Source: Amycolatopsis sp. NBRC 101858 (lineage in GTDB: Bacteria; Actinomycetota; Actinomycetes; Mycobacteriales; Pseudonocardiaceae). Taken from it: a stretch of 64,000 nt of DNA. The position numbers and the translations under genes are program-made. A model generated the notes under the pieces. That model was given only the letters and a program-made list of their open reading frames with translations, did no database searches and was not told the DNA's origin. How positions within the stretch are numbered: the stretch's first letter is position 1; every line of letters starts with the position of its first letter. Of this stretch, positions 33,514 to 40,012 are shown in pieces. The DNA is taken from contig NZ_BSTD01000009.1 in NCBI RefSeq assembly GCF_030269325.1, positions 62,001 through 126,000 on the forward strand, given 5' to 3'.

Positions 33514-33845
33514 GGCGTTTCCTCCAGCGTTTCGAGGACGGCGTCGAGCCGCCGGTAGCTGCGTTCGGTGGCCAGCCGGTACGTGTCGATCCAGCTGGTG
33601 AGGGCTTCGAGGGCGGACGGCACGAGGTGGCACGGCCGGCGCTGCCCGTCGCGGCTGCGCGTGATCAGGCCGGCCTGCTCCAGCACCTGGATGTGCCGGG
33701 ACACCGCCTGCTTCGTGATCGCGAAGGGCTCGGCCAGCTCGTTGACCGTCGCTTCGCCGCGGGACAGCCGCGCGACCAGCGCCCGGCGGACCGGGTCGCC
33801 GAGGGCGGTGAACGCCCGGTCCAGCGCCTCCTCGTCAACCGACAT
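33510..33845 (-). CDS. ArsR-family transcriptional regulator
   Basis: 111 residues from ATG 33845. The winged helix shows FTALGDPVRRALVARLSRGE, TVNELAEPFAITKQAVSRHI and VLEQAGLITRSRDGQRRP. No metal-binding ELCVCDL motif is present, so it is of the metal-free class that is linked to AHSA1-like genes. A TTG at 33854 is an alternative start. Repeats of TTTATCAACC just upstream are its likely operator. It controls its own operon with the SRPBCC and DHFR-like genes. Confidence 0.92.
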   Translation of the reverse strand: MSVDEEALDRAFTALGDPVRRALVARLSRGEATVNELAEPFAITKQAVSRHIQVLEQAGLITRSRDGQRRPCHLVPSALEALTSWIDTYRLATERSYRRLDAVLETLEETP

Positions 33846-33846
33846 C

Positions 33847-33880
33847 TTTATCAACCAATCTGTTTATCAACCGATAAGTT
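33847..33880. promoter_or_regulatory. Repeated operator motif of the ArsR operon
   Basis: TTTATCAACC occurs at 33847-33856 and again at 33863-33872, 16 bp apart. The second copy forms the palindrome TATC-AACC-GATA. The stretch is AT-rich and covers the promoter region of the ArsR gene, as expected for autoregulation. Confidence 0.6.
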
Positions 33881-33977
33881 GAATATAGCCGGGCTGTCAA
33901 GACCTGCCGAAAGTCGGGGGTGGTCGACGTCGTCCGGCAGCCGCCGGCGACCCCGCCCAGTACCTACGTTGACCCGC

Positions 33978-35417
33978 ATGACCAGGCTTTTCCTCGTGCT
34001 TGCCGCGCTCCTGCTCGGCACCGCGACCCCGGCGGCGGCCGCCGCGACGAACGACATCGACGGGTACGTCCGCGCCTACCTCGACCACACCGGCCTGCCC
34101 GGCGCCGCGGTCGCCGTCACCCGCGGCGGTGACGTCGTGCGCGTCGCGGGCTACGGCCATGACGCCTCGGGCACGCCCATCACCGCGTCGACCCGGCTGC
34201 CGATCGCCTCGCTGAGCAAGTCCATGACGGCCTTCGCCGTGCTCCAGCTCGTCGAAGCCGGTCGCATCACGCTCGACGAGCCGGTGACGCGCTACCTGCC
34301 CGCCTTCCGGCTCGCCGACGAGCGCGGCGCGCGGATCACCGTCCGGATGCTGCTGGACCAGACGTCCGGGATGGCCGACTCCGCGTTCCCCGACCTCACG
34401 CTGCCGCAGCCGCACACGCTCGCCGAGGCCGTCGACCGGCTGCGGGACGCGGGTTTGGCGAGCGAGCCCGGGACGGAGTTCCACTACCACAACCCGAACT
34501 ACGAGGTGGCCGCCCGGATCGTCGAGATCGTGGCCGGGCAGCCGTTCGCGGAGTACCTGCGGACGCGGCTGTTCGCCCCGCTGGGCATGACCGCGAGCAC
34601 CACGGTGGACGAGCCGCCGGCCGGGACCACCGGGTACGTCCGGGCCTTCGGGTTCGAGGTCCCGGCGGCCGAACCGGACTGGTTCACCGGCGGCAGCCAC
34701 GGCGTCCTGAGCACCGCGACCGACCTCGCGCGGTGGCTCGAGGCGCAGCAGGACGGCGGCGGCGTGCTTTCCCCGGCGTCGAACGCGCTGGCGCACACCC
34801 CGGCGGCCGGCCGCGACTACGCGCTGGGCTGGGGGAAGTACCGGCCGGATCAGATCTCCCACAACGGCGAGTGGTTCACGCACACCGCCGCGCAGATCCT
34901 GCTGCCGGACGGCTACGGCATCGCGGTGCTGGCCGGCACCGGACTCGCCCTCGACAACGACGCCGAGTCCCTGGCCCAGGGCTTGGTGACGCTGGTCCAG
35001 GGCGGTTCGCCCGAGCCCGCGCTGCCGGCCGGGGTGATCGCGGACCGGGTGCTCGCCGCGCTGGCCCTCGCAGCGGTGGCCCTGGCGATCCTGGGCGTCC
35101 GGCGGGCCCGGCGGAAGCCCCGGTGGTGGCGGGTCGCGCCGCCGTTGCTGCCGCTGCTCCCGCTCGCGTTCCTGCCGCAGCTGCTCGGGGTGGTGTTCGC
35201 CGGAAGACGGGGTACCTACGCCCAGGTGCTCTACGTCTGGCCGGGGCTCGTGATCGCCCTCGGCGTGGTCGCGCTGGCCGGCCTGGGCGTGGCCGCGGCC
35301 AGGGCCCGCGCGGTCGTGAGTGGCACGCGAGGCCGCAACCAGGAAGAATCGGGCGAAACGAGGGGAGACGCCCAGTGGGCATCGGCAAACAGGCGAAGCG
35401 GATCTCGATCACGGTAG
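33978..35417 (+). CDS. Secreted serine hydrolase of the class C beta-lactamase fold with membrane tail
   Basis: 479 residues. A signal peptide ends near TPAAAAA (about residue 23). The SxxK motif is ASLSKSM, a YxN-like motif is HYHNPNYEV and a THT segment (NGEWFTHTAAQ) takes the KTG place. Class C-like enzymes of this group are esterases or D-aminopeptidases more often than true beta-lactamases. Four hydrophobic helices lie between about 360 and 450, so the enzyme is anchored. The last 43 bp overlap the next gene in a different frame. Confidence 0.88.
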   Translation: MTRLFLVLAALLLGTATPAAAAATNDIDGYVRAYLDHTGLPGAAVAVTRGGDVVRVAGYGHDASGTPITASTRLPIASLSKSMTAFAVLQLVEAGRITLDEPVTRYLPAFRLADERGARITVRMLLDQTSGMADSAFPDLTLPQPHTLAEAVDRLRDAGLASEPGTEFHYHNPNYEVAARIVEIVAGQPFAEYLRTRLFAPLGMTASTTVDEPPAGTTGYVRAFGFEVPAAEPDWFTGGSHGVLSTATDLARWLEAQQDGGGVLSPASNALAHTPAAGRDYALGWGKYRPDQISHNGEWFTHTAAQILLPDGYGIAVLAGTGLALDNDAESLAQGLVTLVQGGSPEPALPAGVIADRVLAALALAAVALAILGVRRARRKPRWWRVAPPLLPLLPLAFLPQLLGVVFAGRRGTYAQVLYVWPGLVIALGVVALAGLGVAAARARAVVSGTRGRNQEESGETRGDAQWASANRRSGSRSR

Positions 35418-35791
35418 CGGGGGCCGTCCTGCTCGTGGTCGGGGTGCTGCTGCTCGTCCTGCCCGGCCCCGGGCTGCTGCTCGTGCTCGCCGGGCTCCTG
35501 CTGCTCGCGTCGGAGTTCCCGGCGCTCGAGAAGTACGTCGACCCGGTGCGGGACCGGGCGATGAAGGCGGCCGAGGACAGCGTGTCGTCGCCGTTGCGGA
35601 TCGCCGGTTCGGTGCTGGCCGGGCTGGCGCTGCTGGCCGCGGGGATCGTCTGGGGCGTGGTGAAGTCGCTGCCGTTCGGCGGCTGGAGCACCGGGTCGAG
35701 CCTGATCCTGTCGTCGGTGATCCTCTTCGCGCTGCTGATCTGGAGCTATCGCCGGGTCAAGACGCGCCGGGAGGCCGCGCACAGCGGCTGA
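35375..35791 (+). CDS. PGPGW-type transmembrane protein
   Basis: 138 residues from GTG 35375 with AGGGGAG upstream. LVLPGPGLLLVLAGLLLLASEF is split by the PGPG turn that defines this family; two further helices lie near 72-92 and 105-125. The function is unknown. The gene overlaps the hydrolase 3' end by 43 bp. Confidence 0.85.
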   Translation: MGIGKQAKRISITVAGAVLLVVGVLLLVLPGPGLLLVLAGLLLLASEFPALEKYVDPVRDRAMKAAEDSVSSPLRIAGSVLAGLALLAAGIVWGVVKSLPFGGWSTGSSLILSSVILFALLIWSYRRVKTRREAAHSG

Positions 35792-35811
35792 GAAGGGATA
35801 CTGTCGGCGCC

Positions 35812-36474
35812 ATGAGCGCCGGATTCCAGCGCGCCCGGCGGCCCGAGCAGATCGAGGCGCGCCGCACCGCGATCCTCGCCGCCGCGCGGGAGCTCTTGGC
35901 CGAGCGGCCGGTCGCCGACATCAGCCTGCGGGAGCTCGCCTGCCACGTCGGGCTCGCGAAGTCCAATGTGCTCCGCTACTTCGACAGCCGCGAGGCGGTC
36001 TTCCTCGAAGTCCTCGACGCGGCGTGGACGGCGTGGCTCGACGACCTCGAAGGAAAGCTCGGCGACCCGGCACCGGCGGATCCCGGCTTCGCGCGCGAAG
36101 AGCGTGTTGCGGGGACGATCGCCGCGACGCTCGCCGAGCGGCGGTTGCTGTGCGAGCTGATCAGCTCGATGGCGCCGGTGCTGGAGCGCAACATCTCCCT
36201 GGAGTTCGCGCGTAGCTTCAAGGGGCGCGCGGCGGCCAGCACCGAACGGCTCGGCGCGCTGGTCCGGACGCGGGTGCCGGAGTTGTCAGCCGACGGCTCC
36301 CGTCAGTTCGCGCTCGGGGTCGTGGTCCTGGTGTCGGGCGCGTGGCCGTTCGCGAACCCGACCGACGTCGTGGCGAAGGCGGCGGCCGAGGTGGGCGCGG
36401 CTCCGGAGTTCGCGGCCGCGCTGGCCGAGGGGCTCACGAACCTGCTGGCCGGGCTCGTCGCGCGGCGGCGGTGA
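35812..36474 (+). CDS. TetR-family transcriptional regulator
   Basis: 220 residues. The HTH spans ILAAARELLAERPVADISLR and ELACHVGLAKSNVLRYFDSR. The C-terminal part resembles TetR_C domains with LFxxLxA-type helices (LEVLDAAWTAWLDDLEGKLG). TACTGT lies 7 nt before the ATG. The 3' end overlaps the convergent NAD-binding gene by 41 bp. Its target is not evident. Confidence 0.9.
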   Translation: MSAGFQRARRPEQIEARRTAILAAARELLAERPVADISLRELACHVGLAKSNVLRYFDSREAVFLEVLDAAWTAWLDDLEGKLGDPAPADPGFAREERVAGTIAATLAERRLLCELISSMAPVLERNISLEFARSFKGRAAASTERLGALVRTRVPELSADGSRQFALGVVVLVSGAWPFANPTDVVAKAAAEVGAAPEFAAALAEGLTNLLAGLVARRR

Positions 36475-37099
36475 CGATGTCGGCGTTCTCCAGCACGGGC
36501 TTCTCGTAGCCGTTCTCGGCGACTTCCAGCATCGCCAGGCCGAGCTCCTCGTTGGTCGTCACGAAGCCGGGGAACAGCCGCCGCAGCACCGGGTACAGCG
36601 GCATCGCGACGCGGTAGAGCGTCCGGTAGAGCGTGGTCTTCGACGTGACCCCGTGCAGTGGCTGGATGTAGCCGGGGCGGACGGAGAACGCCCGCAGCGG
36701 CAGCTTCGCCAGCGCGTTCTCGGTGGCGCCCTTGACGCGCGCCCAGCGCACCCGGCCCCGTTCGCTGCTGTCGGTGCCGGCCCCGGAGACGTACACGAAA
36801 GTGGTGTCCGGCGGCAGCTTCCCGGCCACCGAAAGCGTCAGCTGGTAGGTGATTCGCTCGTACTCCTCCGGCGCCATCCCGACCGAGGACACGCCGAGGC
36901 AGAAGAAGCACACGTCGTAGCCGGTGATCGGCTCGAGCGCGAACAAGTCCTTCTCGACGCGTTCTGTCAGCTTCGGGTGCTCTTCGCCGAGGGGCGACCG
37001 GCCGATCGCTAGCACGGCCTCGACCCGCTCGTCGCGCAGGCACTCGCGCAGCAGGCCCTGCCCGACCATGCCGGTCGCGCCGAACACCACGGCCCTCAT
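36434..37099 (-). CDS. NAD(P)-binding epimerase-like protein
   Basis: 221 residues. The Rossmann loop is VVFGATGMVGQGLLREC and the middle carries CFFCLGVSSVGM and VYVSGAGTDSSERGR, as in the atypical SDR (NmrA/YbjT-like) family; the catalytic Tyr/Lys pair is not clear. It overlaps the CMD gene by ATGA. A redox-sensor or reductase role is possible. Confidence 0.86.
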   Translation of the reverse strand: MRAVVFGATGMVGQGLLRECLRDERVEAVLAIGRSPLGEEHPKLTERVEKDLFALEPITGYDVCFFCLGVSSVGMAPEEYERITYQLTLSVAGKLPPDTTFVYVSGAGTDSSERGRVRWARVKGATENALAKLPLRAFSVRPGYIQPLHGVTSKTTLYRTLYRVAMPLYPVLRRLFPGFVTTNEELGLAMLEVAENGYEKPVLENADIVTAAARRARPAGS

Positions 37100-37494
37100 C
37101 GGTCGGCCACCGGCAGCAGCCCGCGTTCTCCGAAGACCTTCTTCGCCACGGCGGTCGCGTTCAGCGCCCGCGGGAAGCCGCAGTAGGCGGCCGACTGCAG
37201 CAGCGCTTCGACGATCTCCTCGGGGGTGAGCCCGGCGTTGAGGGACGCGTTGACGTGCACCTCGAGCTGCGGCTCGCACCCGCCGAGCGCGGTGAGCATG
37301 CCGAGCGTGACGAGCTGCCGGTCCCGCGGCACGAGCGCCGGCCGCGTGTAGATCTCGCCGAAGCCCCACGACACGAGACTGTCGGCGAGCTTCGGCGAGA
37401 TGTCTTCGAGGCTGTCCAGCACGCGCTGGGCGGTCTCTTCCCCGTTGAGGTCGACCAGGGCCTGCTTGCCGCGTTCGAAACGATCTTCGGTCAT
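37096..37494 (-). CDS. Carboxymuconolactone decarboxylase-family protein
   Basis: 132 residues from ATG 37494. The CMD core is RDRQLVTLGMLTALGGCEPQ followed by LEVHVNASLNAGLTPEEIVE. Cys and His in GGCEPQLEVH are the expected active-site pair. Members decarboxylate or isomerise lactones or act as peroxidases; here the gene is coupled to an NAD-binding protein. A longer frame to 37545 runs into the terminator and was not used. Confidence 0.9.
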   Translation of the reverse strand: MTEDRFERGKQALVDLNGEETAQRVLDSLEDISPKLADSLVSWGFGEIYTRPALVPRDRQLVTLGMLTALGGCEPQLEVHVNASLNAGLTPEEIVEALLQSAAYCGFPRALNATAVAKKVFGERGLLPVADR

Positions 37495-37532
37495 GACAGC
37501 GACGGTAGCGGCTGGAGCGGGCTCCAGGTCAA

Positions 37533-37566
37533 CCGTGACGGCCACCCCGCCGGGTGGCCGTCACGG
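37533..37566 (-). terminator. Strong hairpin terminator of the secreted DNRLRE-like gene
   Basis: CCGTGACGGCCACCC (37533-37547) pairs perfectly with GGGTGGCCGTCACGG (37552-37566) around a CGCC loop, giving a 15-bp stem. It lies 6 bp past the stop of the secreted protein gene on the minus strand and 39 bp upstream of the CMD gene. There is no T-tract, as is usual in this phylum. Confidence 0.9.
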
Positions 37567-37571
37567 AGCCG

Positions 37572-39938
37572 TCAGACCGCGTGAGTCGCGTGGGCGGCCG
37601 AGGTTTCGTCCACCCAGAACAACGTGTACGACTCGTCGGTGCGCAGCCCGGCCGAGTTCGTGCTCCAGGCGTGGAGCTGGAGCACATACCGCGTCTGGTC
37701 GGCCGGCAGCGTGAACTCGAACGCCGCCGTGCCGTCGGCGCCCGCCGGCAGGGACACTTCCGGGCCGTCGCCGATCGTGTACCCGTAGGTGGCGAGGTCC
37801 GGCTGCACCGGCGTCAGCGTGCAGTGGACCACCTGACCCGGCCGCAAGCTCCCGTTCCCGTCACACGTGAGCACCGGTGCGGCCGACCGCGGGCTGAACC
37901 AGTAGTACGCGCCGGCCGACACGGTTCCGTCGGCGAACGTGGTGGTCGCCTCCAGGTACTGCCAGCCGGTGGTGAGCGGCGTGAAGACGAGGCTCGCCGA
38001 GCCGTCCGGGCCCGCCGGCACGGTGGCCGGCTCCGCGCCCGGGAAGCGGTAGGTGAAGCTGACCGCTCCCGGCAGTGGCGACGTCAACGTGAAGGTGCCC
38101 GGGGTCGTGACGTAGCCACCGGTGGACGACTCCGGGAACTCGGCGCTCGTCACCTTCGGCCCGTTGGTCTCGGCGGTGACGTTCACTTCGTTCCGCGCGG
38201 AGACCAGCCCGGCCGCGGTCGTGGTGCGCGCGTGGATCCAGTGCTGGCCCTGCTCCTGCGGGACGATCGTGACCTGGGCCGTGCCGTCCGGTCCCACCGG
38301 GACGGTCGCCGGGTCGCCGTAGTCCCAGTCGTACGTGAACGACGTCGACCCCGGCAGGGTGGCGTGCAGGGTGAAGGCGGCGGGCTGGCCCACCATGAGG
38401 ACCGCCGGCACGTCGACCGTGGGCAGGCCGCGGTCGATGTCGAGCTGCTCGCCACCCGGGCCGGACAGGTTCCCGTTGGTCATCCGCGCCCGCACGGAGA
38501 CGTCGTAGCGCTGGTCGGCATCGGTCGGCGTGACGGTGATCGTGGCCGTGCCGCCCGCACCCGCGGGCACGGTGGTCTCGGGCCCGCCGTCGATCTGGTA
38601 GACGTACGCGGTCGCGCCGTCGGTGCCGTGCGGGGCGAAGGTGCACTGCCGGGTCTCGCCCAGGAAGGCACGAGCCGGGGTGCAGGTCATCGAAGGACCG
38701 TTGCGGGCCACGAAGAACCGGTAGTCGCCCGACGGCCCGCTGTTCCCGGCCGCGTCGACCCCGTACGCGGACATGCTCAGCGGGCCGTCGTTGCGCGGGG
38801 TGTACCGGACGGTGGCCGTGCCGCCGGGCCGGTCGGCCGCGGCGTACCCGCTGTCGGTGAAACCGGCCTGCCACCGGAAGCCGACGATCGCGGTGTCACC
38901 GCCCGCGTCGAGGGTGAAGTCGCCGGGGATGCCGATGCCGCCCTTGCCGGGCACCTCGTACACGTAGTCGGTCGAGGTGACCGTCGGCGCCGTGGCCGGC
39001 GGGGTGAAGTCCGTGGTGAACCGGCAGGTCCCGCTCCACGCGCTCGCGGCCAGGCTGTCCTTCGCGCGGACCTGCCACTCGTAGGTGACGCCGTCCGCGA
39101 GCCGCGAGTCGGGGTCGAAGGAGGCGACGGAGCTGTAGACGTAGTCGAGGCCGGTCGCGCGCTGGTCGGGGTGGCCCACCGGCCACCAGGCGAACTCGGC
39201 TTCGAAGCTGGAGTCGTCCGGATCGCTGACGGTGGCCGACATCGCGGCGTCGCCGTGGCCGACGAGCGGTGTCTCCGCGCACGCGTGCGTGCCGGTCTTC
39301 AACGCCGTGGGCGTCGCGGGCGGCTGGTTCTTCTCCAGGCTGACGTACAGCAGCGGCCGGTAGGTGCGGCCGAAGCGCGGGTTGTACTGCTGGTTGTCGG
39401 GCAGGCGCAGCACCAGCGTCAGCGAGCTCCGGCCGGCGTCGATCGCCTGCTGCAGCGCCGGTCCGGCGTCCCAGTCGAGGTAGTCGGACGGGCAGACGTC
39501 GAGGCTGCCCGGGCCGGCCAGCTTGGTCAGCTCGCGGGGCTGGTCGTCCCAGGTCGGCGCCTTCTTCGCCGGGGCCGTGACCCACAGCTCGGTGCCGCGC
39601 GGCGCCGAGCAGTCGGCGACCGCGGTCTCCTTGCCGGACAGCTCCGCGGAAAGCACCTTGGCGCCGCGCAGCCCGGTGAGGTCGAAAGTGAAGTAGGACT
39701 TGGAAACGTGCTTCTTGCCGTGGTCCACCTTGGCGCCGATCGGCGCGTCGCCGGCCGGGTTGACGAAGCTCTTCTTCGGCTGGGCGGAATCGATGGACGA
39801 CCACGACGTCGACTGGATCGACGTGTACTGCGTGGCCGAAGCCGGCAGCGCCGTCCCGGCGAGCAGGAGCGCCGCGGTGACGGCGAGGACGCCCGTTCTG
39901 GCGGGCAGGGACGATCTTCGAGAGCCCAAAAGGCTCAC
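37572..39938 (-). CDS. Large secreted protein with DNRLRE-like and Ig/PKD-like domains
   Basis: 788 residues. A signal peptide ends near LPASATQ (about residue 35). Residues about 37-200 resemble DNRLRE domains (SYFTFDLTGLRGAKVLSAEL, TWDDQPR, YRPLLYVSLEK). The rest is a string of Ig/PKD-like repeats with recurring TVPAG and FTLHA/FTYDW motifs, including several VPAGADG/VPAGPDG turns. No catalytic site is seen; it is probably a cell-surface or wall-associated adhesive protein. The GTG 39938 start has its G-rich tract too close; TTG 39929 is an alternative with better spacing. It lies 3' of the GH2 gene behind a terminator-like palindrome. Confidence 0.8.
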   Translation of the reverse strand: MSLLGSRRSSLPARTGVLAVTAALLLAGTALPASATQYTSIQSTSWSSIDSAQPKKSFVNPAGDAPIGAKVDHGKKHVSKSYFTFDLTGLRGAKVLSAELSGKETAVADCSAPRGTELWVTAPAKKAPTWDDQPRELTKLAGPGSLDVCPSDYLDWDAGPALQQAIDAGRSSLTLVLRLPDNQQYNPRFGRTYRPLLYVSLEKNQPPATPTALKTGTHACAETPLVGHGDAAMSATVSDPDDSSFEAEFAWWPVGHPDQRATGLDYVYSSVASFDPDSRLADGVTYEWQVRAKDSLAASAWSGTCRFTTDFTPPATAPTVTSTDYVYEVPGKGGIGIPGDFTLDAGGDTAIVGFRWQAGFTDSGYAAADRPGGTATVRYTPRNDGPLSMSAYGVDAAGNSGPSGDYRFFVARNGPSMTCTPARAFLGETRQCTFAPHGTDGATAYVYQIDGGPETTVPAGAGGTATITVTPTDADQRYDVSVRARMTNGNLSGPGGEQLDIDRGLPTVDVPAVLMVGQPAAFTLHATLPGSTSFTYDWDYGDPATVPVGPDGTAQVTIVPQEQGQHWIHARTTTAAGLVSARNEVNVTAETNGPKVTSAEFPESSTGGYVTTPGTFTLTSPLPGAVSFTYRFPGAEPATVPAGPDGSASLVFTPLTTGWQYLEATTTFADGTVSAGAYYWFSPRSAAPVLTCDGNGSLRPGQVVHCTLTPVQPDLATYGYTIGDGPEVSLPAGADGTAAFEFTLPADQTRYVLQLHAWSTNSAGLRTDESYTLFWVDETSAAHATHAV

Positions 39939-39953
39939 CCCCTGAATGCGAAA

Positions 39954-39981
39954 CCCGGGAACCGCGATCGCGGTTCCCGGG
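39954..39981. terminator. 28-bp perfect palindrome after the GH2 gene
   Basis: CCCGGGAACCGCGA (39954-39967) is followed directly by its exact reverse complement (39968-39981), a perfect 14+14 palindrome. It lies 31 bp past the GH2 stop and only 15 bp before the start of the next gene on the same strand. It should end most GH2 transcripts and may leave a fraction of readthrough for the next gene. Confidence 0.88.
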
Positions 39982-40012
39982 CCTCACACGCCTCAGGGGT
40001 GCTTTCGGTTGC

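Noticed and set aside
34000..35400. True class C beta-lactamase conferring resistance
   Set aside because: The fold and SxxK motif fit, but the KTG motif is replaced and the protein has a four-helix membrane tail, so an esterase or peptidase is as likely.
37495..37545. Longer start of the CMD gene
   Set aside because: The extension overlaps the 15-bp stem terminator and adds residues not typical of the family.
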